Positions 36,501 to 44,029 of a stretch of DNA of 64,000 bases are shown here, in pieces. The stretch lies in NCBI GenBank assembly GCA_019416285.1, contig DXXM01000006.1, forward strand, positions 1 through 64,000. Reading direction: 5' to 3'. Below the pieces are notes generated by a model that searched no databases, was not told the origin of the DNA, and worked only from the letters and a program-made list of their open reading frames with translations. Source of the stretch: Bacteroidales bacterium (GTDB lineage Bacteria; Bacteroidota; Bacteroidia; Bacteroidales; Muribaculaceae). Position 1 is the first letter of the stretch. Each line of letters begins with the position of its first letter. A program made the translations under genes and the position numbers.

Positions 36501-36702
36501 GACCGTCGATGTCGGTCGCCACTCCCATTTTGCTACCTTTGACCATGACTGAGGCACCGATTATCGGTTCACCTTCCTGATCCTTGATCAGACCGTTTTG
36601 AGTAATTTCCTGTCCCCATGCGGCGGAGGTCAGCCCTATGAAAAGAGCCGCCAGAAACAAGCGCCAGTGCGACAGCCAAGACTCGCTTTTCCTTTTTTTC
36701 AT
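33532..36702 (-). CDS. susC: SusC-family TonB-dependent outer-membrane transporter
   Basis: A 1056-residue SusC-type receptor. Order: signal peptide; carboxypeptidase-regulatory-like domain (LIKDQEGEPIIGASVMVKG); TonB-box region with VLDEVVVVGYG; plug with the motifs LQGAAPGLQI, VSMRGASTF, PLFVVDGVIV, DIKRIDVMRDAASSAIYGARAANGVIFITTK; then a 22-strand-type barrel ending in a terminal aromatic-rich strand (EIGFGINVGL). It imports oligosaccharides produced at the cell surface with energy from TonB. It is the first gene of the import operon, preceded by a TAnnTTTG box. No regulator of the locus lies in the window. Confidence 0.95.
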   Translation of the reverse strand: MKKRKSESWLSHWRLFLAALFIGLTSAAWGQEITQNGLIKDQEGEPIIGASVMVKGSKMGVATDIDGQFTLKCAKGSILQISSIGYKPLEVKAMGTPLDLIMVEDTEVLDEVVVVGYGTMSKKHIAGSMSSVDEKLIEEKSPVSVLDALQGAAPGLQIISNSGAPGASSFVSMRGASTFSDEGVTPLFVVDGVIVESIDDISPNDIKRIDVMRDAASSAIYGARAANGVIFITTKTGEQGKPRVDAKYQRSYYSASNKLPQVNAFESRLSMSGSQFNDPSKTLEKFGERTDSVGLQYSTNYYYQDLLLHTAPRDEATLQVSGGNNDFLYRISLGYVGQEGIIRTSYNDRYTANLNVEYSPWKNVKFISRMRLGYNKRNNIKESVFQDAMRRDPDMIIWYPDGELIPYYSSGGRRNPIAELTEKLDETSRYEGQFYQGLAWTFTPWLRFDANISANYSTSRRVVFSSKTLEGTDNGKNTGSELNQQQWKYSGEAYLTFNKKFGEDHQLTAVAGASFETTRQNETKIGGSYFLSETLHYMNMATVYDLQNVYTSGWDESMIGLFARAVYSWKGRYTLTGVVRRDGSSRFGKNNRWGVFPSVSAAWRFSDEPWMRWSADVLTDAKLRASYGVTGNDRIGRYESLTMYNSGMTYNGVGSVLPASKYGNPNLKWEETKQTNFGIDLSFWGGRAVFTADYYIKKTSDLLADQNLPYTTGYSTIRINLAGIENKGIELSLTAIPVRNRNFNWSTTLNWWKNNNKITKLAREDYITDTAWWVGVGQPAGQWYGYKNLGVYEYDASNAYTPDYATRLTPVFKRDEDDNVIIGLNGQPTLLKYLMPDGSEYDGEVARMKTNGVVVGGGDVIWYNKPDENGNYDGEINSNDQILLGNANPDWYGSWYNSFQYKNFSLSVNFYVSWGGKVWNDLKRYYSSWGGNAHKQTPEYILQGWKYPGEITEWYALSSRARKTNNHSMSLSSQFLEDATFIRLQNIRLSYNLEKKIVEKTPFRSIQAYVYGNNLATWTNYTGFDPEVSGSVLTPGKDSSKYPHSREIGFGINVGL

Positions 36703-36800
36703 TGAAAATTATTATTAAATTTAAGATTTTACTTTTTCACCATGATTTATGGCTTCTGCTGTTGTTACTATATCGTTCCATTATGCTGTTCTCGATGATG

Positions 36801-36808
36801 CAAAATTA
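36801..36808 (-). promoter_or_regulatory. Putative -7 box of the susC operon
   Basis: TAATTTTG on the minus strand fits TAnnTTTG and would give a leader of about 90 bases before the susC ATG. The 221-bp gap 36703-36923 has no gene. No perfect TTTG is found at -33, so an activator may be needed. Confidence 0.45.
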
Positions 36809-36923
36809 TCCGATAGGAGCGTGAAGGCTTTGAAATATTATTCCAAAAGCATATAGAATTGTGTCAGCCGGTGTTTTTGTATGATTTTCAGTCCTAAGTG
36901 CCACAATTTCTATATAATCCTGT

Positions 36924-38351
36924 TCATTCGGCAGGATATTTTCCAGCTATGTAGTCAAGGTCTCTGATATTATTTTCATACCAGGAGGCACCGATGTCGT
37001 TGAGCGAGGCCGTGACGCGTTCTCTTTCAAGGACAGCATAATCGAGCGCCGGAGCGCCGGGGGTGAATCCTTGCAGGGAGATGGCGGAACCGTCGGAGAA
37101 GCCGTAGCGGTTGTCAAGAAAATAGAAACCGGGGAGGGTTTCGTCGGGGCGGACAACCTTCATATTGTCCGTGGCGCCATAGATACTGTTTTGGGCAAAA
37201 CGCACATTGCGCGGCATCTTCTCCCCTTTGCCGGAACCGAGTTCCATGGTCCGGCAGTCGATGAAATGATTGCAGGCGATGTCTACATTCTCCGCACGGT
37301 GATATGAGGTCAGCGGTTCGGCCTTGATGTCAGTCTCGGGAGTGGGACGCTCGAACACCCCTACTCTAACCAGCAGCCCCCAGCCGTCGAGACGGCAGAG
37401 TAGATTGTCGTAGACGGTGTGACCCTGGTTGATTATGCGTATTCCGCATGTCCCGCGCAGGTTGTTTCCGACAAAGGTGTTGCCTTCAATCACATTGTAG
37501 TGTCCGTGGCGGCACACAAGCGCTCCGCATGACTCGAAAAAGAGATTGCGGCGAAGAATGTTGTTGCATGACTTCACGGATATGATTTCATTCTCACCGT
37601 CACAATGCAGAAACACATTGTTTTCGATTATCGCATGCGATTCAAGCTGCGACGACCACGAATGGCCCACACGTATGATTTCCGCTCCGTTTCCGCCGTA
37701 TGGTTTGCGTACTCCGAACAGGTTGTGGTCAATCTGATGGTTGTTTATATGACTGTTTTCGTCCAGCCACAACTGGAGCACCAGGCCTCCGATGCGCTTG
37801 TTGGCGAAATAACAGTGGTCGACACGGTGATTCTCGCCGTAAAGACCTACCCAGTATTCCGCGACAGACATCGGCAGCTGACCCGCAGGCGCAGGTTTCT
37901 CGCTTTTATCCGGGTCATTGCAGTCGTCAATCACACAGTTTGTCATGCGGCAGTGTGAGGCATGGAGTCCCTTGTCCTTGCGGAACTCAATCATGCTGAA
38001 CCCCGACGCCCAGGCTTTGCTGAAGAAAAGTCCGTCTATTTTCAGATATGAGCCGTAGACGCGCATCTTCACCGGTCCGGAGACTATGGCTTTGCCCGGA
38101 TTCTCAGCCCGGAGAGTGATTGTGTCCGTGGCTGTCCCGTCGGCAAAGAGATCGAACTCACCCGGACGGTAGATGCCGTCTTTCAGTATCACCTCATCGC
38201 CCGGCTTCAATGTGCCCGAACCGATTGTGTGTTTCAGCTCGCTGATTTCTGCCGGGGAATAATAATATTGCTTACCATTCGCCACTCCTGTGGCACCTCC
38301 GAGAAGGAGCATGGCGGCGATTACAGATTTCAATCCTTTCATTGTTGTCAT
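36924..38351 (-). CDS. PL6-family polysaccharide lyase (chondroitinase B/alginate lyase type)
   Basis: Secreted right-handed beta-helix lyase. The catalytic pair of family PL6 is visible: Lys260 in SVKSC and Arg281 in CRHG, 21 residues apart as in chondroitinase B (Lys250 and Arg271). The calcium-binding glutamates Glu253 and Glu255 precede them in ENEIIS. The RHGxYNxIEGNTFVG and GIRIINxGH segments are typical. PL6 enzymes cleave uronate-containing chains (alginate, dermatan) by beta-elimination; the substrate here is not known. It overlaps the frameshifted propeller gene by 4 bp (ATGA) and is separated from susC by 221 bp that carry a promoter. Confidence 0.85.
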   Translation of the reverse strand: MTTMKGLKSVIAAMLLLGGATGVANGKQYYYSPAEISELKHTIGSGTLKPGDEVILKDGIYRPGEFDLFADGTATDTITLRAENPGKAIVSGPVKMRVYGSYLKIDGLFFSKAWASGFSMIEFRKDKGLHASHCRMTNCVIDDCNDPDKSEKPAPAGQLPMSVAEYWVGLYGENHRVDHCYFANKRIGGLVLQLWLDENSHINNHQIDHNLFGVRKPYGGNGAEIIRVGHSWSSQLESHAIIENNVFLHCDGENEIISVKSCNNILRRNLFFESCGALVCRHGHYNVIEGNTFVGNNLRGTCGIRIINQGHTVYDNLLCRLDGWGLLVRVGVFERPTPETDIKAEPLTSYHRAENVDIACNHFIDCRTMELGSGKGEKMPRNVRFAQNSIYGATDNMKVVRPDETLPGFYFLDNRYGFSDGSAISLQGFTPGAPALDYAVLERERVTASLNDIGASWYENNIRDLDYIAGKYPAE

Positions 38352-39654
38352 TTTTCAAAAATATCGTTCATCATATACATGTTGCGCGAACCTTCATGCA
38401 GGGTCTCCCGTCCCGGCACTACCGGATTGGAAAACATCAGCAGTTTCAGTTCCGGACGCGCATCCTTTATCACATAGCAGCGCGAGAGGCTCACGGGTGT
38501 GGCGATTTCTTTCTCACGACTCACTGTCATTCCTCCGTCATCGGTAATGTGGGTGACCACACCCTTACCCATTGTCGAATAGATACGGAATTTCTCCGGG
38601 CCGAGCTTCTCGATGCCGCGCGGCTCTCCGGCCGCAGCAAATGATGTGTGACACCATTTCTTTCCGTCCCAGGTAGCGAGACGCCCACCCCCTCCGAGGG
38701 ATAATTGTAGTGGATGACGGGATAAGTATTGTCGCGGAAATGAACCGATACCTGCAGCCCGGCCGAGTGTCCCCGCTCGGGAATGGGTGTTTCCAGAGCC
38801 AGGCAATATTTATCGGCTTCAATATTGTCGACCGTAGTACCTAAATCCCGTCCTTCCACATTATATATATGGTCGTTGGAGAGATCGAGATAGGCATAAT
38901 AGACATTGCGTCCGTATGTGGCGTGGGCATGACGTCCGGCCTTCTCGCCACATACAGTCCAGGCAAGATGGATGCGACCGCTTCCGTCTGCACCTCCGCT
39001 CTGATAGGCAATCTGTCCGTTATAGACCTCGGTCATGCTGTCGGTGACACGCGGATACGGGTCGATTACAAGCTGACGCGTCCATGTGCGCCCGCCGTCA
39101 GTCGATTTCACAAACTGGTACGGGCGGTCATCGGTATGGCCGTTGGACCTGCGAGTATCGCGGTAAAATACATAGAACTTGTTGTCGTCCGTAAGCACCG
39201 GAGCCGGATAGGAAGCTCTTTCGGCCTCGGCGATATAGGTGTCGGTCCATTCACCCTCCATGCTGTCGGGATTCGGAGAGACAGCCATTTTCAGAGTCGA
39301 GTTGTGACAGCCGTAGAACATATAGATTCTGTCATCCTTTCCGCGGAGGATGGAGGGATAATTGTGTTTGTCGGCAAAAGGTGAGCGGGCCACAATTTTT
39401 GTCTCGCTCCACCGGCCCGAAGAGTGGTCGAAGGCTTTCACAGCCGGATGGCTGTCGGCGCTCATCCAGCACACGAAAGTCTTGTCGGCTTTCTCGTCAT
39501 AATAGCCTACGGGAATCGGACGGCGGTCAGAACGGATGTTCGTACACTCTTCGACAAGTGTCACCACCGGTTCCGCACCCGAAACAAGAAGCGCCGACAT
39601 GCCGAAGAGAGCCAGCGCGCAGATTGATTTGCTATTCATTTTCATCTGATTCAT
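38348..39654 (-). pseudogene. BNR_4-type propeller enzyme gene with a frameshift in a G tract
   Basis: A signal peptide is followed by a seven-bladed-propeller-like protein of the BNR_4 type: HNYPSILRGKDDRIYMFYG, STDGGRTWTRQ, GQIAYQSGG and IHLAWTVCG. Family members include lyases and GH145-type enzymes of polysaccharide loci. The frame that carries the start continues past HYNYPSEG only as non-homologous sequence and stops at 38527. The matching continuation (LATWDGKKW...MYMMNDIFEK) is one frame over. The shift falls in a run of five G (38688-38692 on the minus strand), and one extra G would restore it. It may be a sequencing error, a real mutation or slippage-based switching. Confidence 0.75.
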
Positions 39655-39658
39655 CCGA

Positions 39659-40795
39659 TTATTTAATATTGGCAAGTTCAGTGGCACACCACAGCAGCGG
39701 CGCGTGGGCATGAAGGTCGCCGACTATGCGTTTGCGGTTCATATAATGGTTGCGGTCATTCTTGATATTGGTGCCCTCGCACACATCCACCACCTCATCG
39801 TCGGAATTGATGCGGCTCACGAGGCCGAGCCACCCTTTGCGCGCAACTTGAGCATAATCCTTAGCCTTGAGCCAGCCATTTTTGACTCCGACAATCATCG
39901 CGTATGTGAACATGGCAGTGCCCGAAGTCTCATTCCAGGTATCTTCGCCGTCGATGAGCTGATGCCACAGACCTTCCTTGCCCTGATATTTTTTTAGTGT
40001 GGCCATCATTGTACGGTATGCCTTCATGATGCGTCCGTAGTTGGGGTTATCCTCCGGAAGAGCCGAGAGGAGTTCGGCCATACCAGCGGCCATCCAGCCG
40101 TTGCCGCGCGCCCAGAAGAAAGGCGCTTCCGGAGAGTGGTAGAAAAGTCCGTTGGGGCGCTGGATTGCGTCGAGATACATCACCATCTCATTGGCTGCAC
40201 GGTCGATATACTTGCGCTCGCCGGTGGCCTTGTAAGCCTGCGACTGGATGGTGGTAATCATAAACATATCGTCAATCCACACTCTCGTCTGCCATGAATA
40301 ACCCTTGTCGGCATGTGCCTTCTGGTCAGGTTTTGCATCGGCGGGGGTCTCCCACTGCGAATCGGCATATCTCATTCCGAGCTCATAGCAGCGCTTGTCG
40401 CCCCGCTGCATGTAGATTTCCAGCGGCACGGAACCAACCACATTGTAATCCACATGAACCATCTGCGGGAGCATGTGTTTTTCCTCACCGAACAGGGGTT
40501 CGAAACGCTTCACAAGGCCGTCGGTCATCTCGGTGCTCCCTATTGCCTTGGCAAACCACAGGGCGCCAAGCCAAGTGCAGGCATCGGGATAGGTGACATA
40601 TTTCGGAGCCTTGTCAGCACGCGGATTGCCGAAGCGTGTATGAGGTGTGACCAGAAATTTATTGACTATGCGTGAGCCGACGTTTACGGGATCAGCCTCC
40701 GCAGGAAAATTTTTCAGTGGATTATCCTTGGCCGCCACATCGCCGCAGACGAGCATGACAGTCAGGAGGGGAAGAATGTAGTTTTTAAGTTTCAT
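39659..40795 (-). CDS. GH105/GH88-type unsaturated uronyl hydrolase
   Basis: An (alpha/alpha)6-barrel enzyme with a signal peptide (MLVCGDVAAKD). Diagnostic segments for GH105 are RVWIDDMFM (acidic residues Asp175/Asp176), GLFYHSP and FFWARGNGWMAAGMAELL. These enzymes remove the 4,5-unsaturated uronic acid that polysaccharide lyases leave on the non-reducing end of oligosaccharides. This fits the PL6 and PL8 lyases encoded on both sides. GH88 (unsaturated glucuronyl hydrolase) is the alternative. It lies 4 bp upstream of the frameshifted propeller gene. Confidence 0.85.
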   Translation of the reverse strand: MKLKNYILPLLTVMLVCGDVAAKDNPLKNFPAEADPVNVGSRIVNKFLVTPHTRFGNPRADKAPKYVTYPDACTWLGALWFAKAIGSTEMTDGLVKRFEPLFGEEKHMLPQMVHVDYNVVGSVPLEIYMQRGDKRCYELGMRYADSQWETPADAKPDQKAHADKGYSWQTRVWIDDMFMITTIQSQAYKATGERKYIDRAANEMVMYLDAIQRPNGLFYHSPEAPFFWARGNGWMAAGMAELLSALPEDNPNYGRIMKAYRTMMATLKKYQGKEGLWHQLIDGEDTWNETSGTAMFTYAMIVGVKNGWLKAKDYAQVARKGWLGLVSRINSDDEVVDVCEGTNIKNDRNHYMNRKRIVGDLHAHAPLLWCATELANIK

Positions 40796-40836
40796 GATGA
40801 TTATTCAAGTTAGTATTATTGTTGGTTTATGCAGAT

Positions 40837-41901
40837 TCAATCCTTTATATTGATTTCAGCGAGAGTATAGGGCTTATCATGTGAAGTATTCACCTTTCCG
40901 GGCCCTGTGACGGCATCGAAACATGACACAATAAGCCGGCCGTTCCATACGATAGGCTCTCCGGGCTGGTCAAGGCCTCCGTTGCTGCCATCGCAGTCAG
41001 GACTTTCAGCTATCCGGCTGATTTTTCCTTCAGGCGTGATGCAGACTACACCATTCGTCGAGAAGTCAGCCACATACATGTTGCCTGTCGACTTATCTAT
41101 ACATATTCCGTCCACACTTTTCATCAGAGTGGTATCCTGAGCCCATTTCTCTTTTCTCATTACTCCGCCGTCGTCATCCAAGGAGACTTTTATTATCGAG
41201 GCATCTCCGAAATTACCGACATATAGATTACCGTCCTTATCGAAATCGAGGCCGTCCAGACCATAACGGACTTCAGGATTCTCGGTGACAACAGTAAAAA
41301 GCAGACAGCTGTCGACTTCGGAGTTGGTGACGGCAATGTTGCTGTCATTCTCTGAAAATCGGTAAACACCACTGACCGTGCGGTCCGTCGATAAGGGAGA
41401 CAAAATACTCTGTGTCACATAAATCCATCCGTCACGGACCCGGACTCCATTGGGATGTTCCATTCCATAGGCAACAGTGACGGTATCCGCAAGCTCTCCC
41501 CGCTCATTAAAGGCCAGTCTGAGCACACGTCCCTGATTCCGACCGGCCTCAGAACCGGACCAGCCCTGATTGTCGCACACATACAAATCTCCGCTATCAT
41601 TGAAGGCAATCCCCATAGGCGCCGCAAGACCGGTGGCGTCAAGCGTCGGGACATCAATCCATTTTGAGATTTTTCCCTCCGGGCTAATGCGCATCAGGAC
41701 CGCGGGCTTCTTCGTGTCGGCAAAATTCGGACATGCGAGTATCAGATTGCCGTCCTTATCCACTGCCATTCCGTCAGGAGTGGGACATGATTCCGGGAGT
41801 TCCACAAAAAGTGAACTTTCCTTCATTCTTTCGGTTTGCCTGCTGTCACAGGAACTCAGCAACACAAGCGATCCGAGAAGCGTCAGAAATATTTTATTCA
41901 T
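40837..41901 (-). CDS. SMP-30/gluconolactonase-like beta-propeller lipoprotein
   Basis: The lipobox is LLSSCDSRQ. The mature protein is a six-bladed propeller of the SMP-30/gluconolactonase/NHL-like class: GMAVDKDGNLILAC, GIAFNDSGDLYVCDN, GLDFDKDGNLYVGNFG, GICIDKSTGNMYVADF. Relatives hydrolyse sugar lactones or act as binding proteins; calcium and catalytic residues cannot be assigned with confidence. It starts in a 4-bp overlap with the stop of the PL8 gene, so it is probably made together with the lyase. It may process an aldonolactone or uronate product. Confidence 0.7.
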   Translation of the reverse strand: MNKIFLTLLGSLVLLSSCDSRQTERMKESSLFVELPESCPTPDGMAVDKDGNLILACPNFADTKKPAVLMRISPEGKISKWIDVPTLDATGLAAPMGIAFNDSGDLYVCDNQGWSGSEAGRNQGRVLRLAFNERGELADTVTVAYGMEHPNGVRVRDGWIYVTQSILSPLSTDRTVSGVYRFSENDSNIAVTNSEVDSCLLFTVVTENPEVRYGLDGLDFDKDGNLYVGNFGDASIIKVSLDDDGGVMRKEKWAQDTTLMKSVDGICIDKSTGNMYVADFSTNGVVCITPEGKISRIAESPDCDGSNGGLDQPGEPIVWNGRLIVSCFDAVTGPGKVNTSHDKPYTLAEINIKD

Positions 41902-43934
41902 ATTGCAAAGTGTTTGTATATTTTAGAAATCAGACCGGCTGAATCTTTTTCCAGCAGATAGATTCCGGGGGTCTCCGGATTAAATTCTTTACCTTCAATG
42001 TCAATAGGTCTGCCGGTGTAGGAAATGACCCATATCTCGGATTTCGGCGAAAGAATCTCGACAATCTGCGCTTCGGAATCATTGCGGTGGATTCGGAGAT
42101 GTTTTTCGGGGTCAAATTCAGCAGTCATCTTCTTGGAGGCGGTCGGAAGGACGAAATACTGATAAGAGGCATTTTCGGGCCTTATGCCGTGGCGAAGATG
42201 GAGCGACACGACTTCGCCTTCGACTGTTTCGGGGGCATACATTTTCATAAAGTCACTCCAACGACCCGTTTTCGTCCCCGCAAAAGCCACAAGCGGAGCT
42301 GTCGGTGCAATGACATAACCGACGCTGTCGTGATGGAACTTCGTGAGACCTCCGTCAAAGCGCTCCTCGCCGTTCACTTCGCGCCACTTTCCGGTGTCAA
42401 GCACCGATAAGGCACCATGTTTCAGCCGGGAGTCAACAGAGGTAGTGACGTCGAGCAGGCTGTCGGAGGTGATTCCGGAGGCAAGACAGAAAACATAATC
42501 ATCAGTAAAGAACCATGCCTTGCGCGCAGTCAGACCGTCGCGGTCAAGCGCCATTGCGCTGACACCGCCATTGCCATAGTCCACACCTCCGACCAGCGGA
42601 CTTTTATTCCTCGATTTGTTCTGCCGGATGTTCGGAATCGGAGCGTCGTCCTCGTATGCGGTCACACCCGGAATCTTGCGCCAGTCCCAAAAGGGGAACA
42701 CATTGCAGTATTCATCGCCTCTGACATAATAGAATGTCGCGCCGTCACCGAGATAATAACCCAAAAGATTATCTTCGTTGACAATCTCTGTCCCTATCAC
42801 ACGGCTCGACGACATCTTGAGCGAGGCCATCCAGCGCGGGCGGCGGTGTATCGTATAGTCCGACTCATAGAAATGCTTGTGACCCACAAGCGGATTACCC
42901 GCCTGCGGAAAACCGTCTATGCCGAGATCTGCGGCAGTAAAAGCAAGAGCGTATGCTTTATGCAGCTGGGCATTGTGAAACAACTGACGTCCGAGAGCAC
43001 TGACATCCATATAGCGGTTCCATATCACCCATTTATAACCCTCGTTGATAAACGAGTGCAGAATATTTTCCTGAGCGTCATCGAGACGATAGGGAGTGCC
43101 GTCGAAGAGCTTGTGATAAAAAGCCATGGTCGACACGTATGCCAGTCCATAGTTTCCGAATTGCTGCTGCGGGCCATGCTGATGGAAACTCCAGTCAGAT
43201 TTTATGCCCTCGGCCCGACCGACGGCGATTTCCGACATGATAGTATCACGGGCCATCTTCACAAGGTTTTCGTCGCCCTGAAGGAGCCCTCTGAGGAGCA
43301 CATTTCCGGCAAGCCACACTTTATTCTGACCCGTCATTTTGAAACGCGCGGCCGAAACCACGTCTATTATGCCCTGCTTCTCCGGCTCCGTCAGTTCATC
43401 CTCTATCAATATGCAGGCGGGGCCGAGGGTTTTCGGCACACCGATTTCGTTCTGCCACCAGTTGAGGCATTTCGGCTTTGTCCTGAACCAGTAGGCCAGG
43501 GCCCGGTGGATTTTTTCTTTCAGCCCAGCCGAATTATACATGGCACTGCCCGGCGTCCTGTAAATCTTGACCATTTCAAGCACTCGGTCGGCATGTCGTT
43601 TCGGGTCCCAGCCGGAGCGCCGTTTATCCTCATAATTCAGATCGGACCATGAACCGTCGTCACGCAGTTTCGACAGGTAGCCCTCGATTTTGGCGACGTC
43701 GAAAGGATAGCGCTCATGAAGCTCGATAACCACCTGGTCCGACATTTCAGTTTCGGGAGCTATGGTCAGGAGTCCGGCTTTCAGTGAATCGCGGTCCGAT
43801 ACGGCAGGCACGAGTATAGCGCGGTAATTTGCCTTGATTTTTTCAAGGCCGTCGGGCTGCGTGACTTCGGCCCGTGACGGAAACGATACCGCCATTGATA
43901 TGACAAGCGCTGCGGCTGCAATCAGTCTGTTCAT
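41898..43934 (-). CDS. PL8-family polysaccharide lyase (hyaluronate/chondroitin/xanthan lyase type)
   Basis: Secreted two-domain lyase: an alpha/alpha toroid followed by beta sandwiches. All four PL8 active-site residues can be placed: Asn204 in TGQNKVW, His253 in FHQHG, Tyr262 in GNYG and Arg316 in LGRQ. The His-Tyr and Tyr-Arg distances (9 and 54 residues) are the same as in Arthrobacter chondroitin AC lyase. The substrate-binding Trp pair (NWWQNEIG) is also present. PL8 enzymes cleave beside glucuronic acid in hyaluronan, chondroitin or xanthan. The absence of sulfatases argues against sulfated glycosaminoglycans here. Confidence 0.88.
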   Translation of the reverse strand: MNRLIAAAALVISMAVSFPSRAEVTQPDGLEKIKANYRAILVPAVSDRDSLKAGLLTIAPETEMSDQVVIELHERYPFDVAKIEGYLSKLRDDGSWSDLNYEDKRRSGWDPKRHADRVLEMVKIYRTPGSAMYNSAGLKEKIHRALAYWFRTKPKCLNWWQNEIGVPKTLGPACILIEDELTEPEKQGIIDVVSAARFKMTGQNKVWLAGNVLLRGLLQGDENLVKMARDTIMSEIAVGRAEGIKSDWSFHQHGPQQQFGNYGLAYVSTMAFYHKLFDGTPYRLDDAQENILHSFINEGYKWVIWNRYMDVSALGRQLFHNAQLHKAYALAFTAADLGIDGFPQAGNPLVGHKHFYESDYTIHRRPRWMASLKMSSSRVIGTEIVNEDNLLGYYLGDGATFYYVRGDEYCNVFPFWDWRKIPGVTAYEDDAPIPNIRQNKSRNKSPLVGGVDYGNGGVSAMALDRDGLTARKAWFFTDDYVFCLASGITSDSLLDVTTSVDSRLKHGALSVLDTGKWREVNGEERFDGGLTKFHHDSVGYVIAPTAPLVAFAGTKTGRWSDFMKMYAPETVEGEVVSLHLRHGIRPENASYQYFVLPTASKKMTAEFDPEKHLRIHRNDSEAQIVEILSPKSEIWVISYTGRPIDIEGKEFNPETPGIYLLEKDSAGLISKIYKHFAI

Positions 43935-43970
43935 CTTGGTAATAGGTTAAAGAATTTTGATTTACGGATA

Positions 43971-44003
43971 CAAATATAGGCTGAATCACTCCAGCCTATA
44001 TTT
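43971..44003 (-). terminator. Hairpin overlapping a -7 box between the glycosidase and PL8 genes
   Basis: Perfect 12-bp stem (43972-43983 with 43992-44003) and an 8-base loop. On the minus strand it lies just after the stop at 44030. There is no clear U run, so termination would be weak. The downstream arm ends in TATATTTG (43971-43978), which fits TAnnTTTG and could start the PL8 transcript. Confidence 0.5.
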
Positions 44004-44029
44004 CAGATTTTTGCCAAAAACTATCAGAA

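Noticed and set aside
42417..43652. Long open frame on the plus strand (411 codons)
   Set aside because: It lies antisense to the PL8 lyase gene, whose four catalytic residues are intact; its translation has no recognisable motif.
36924..43934. Glycosaminoglycan utilisation locus because PL6, PL8 and a GH105/GH88-type enzyme occur together
   Set aside because: No sulfatase is present and GH28, fucosidases and alpha-galactosidase point to another glycan; kept only as an alternative.
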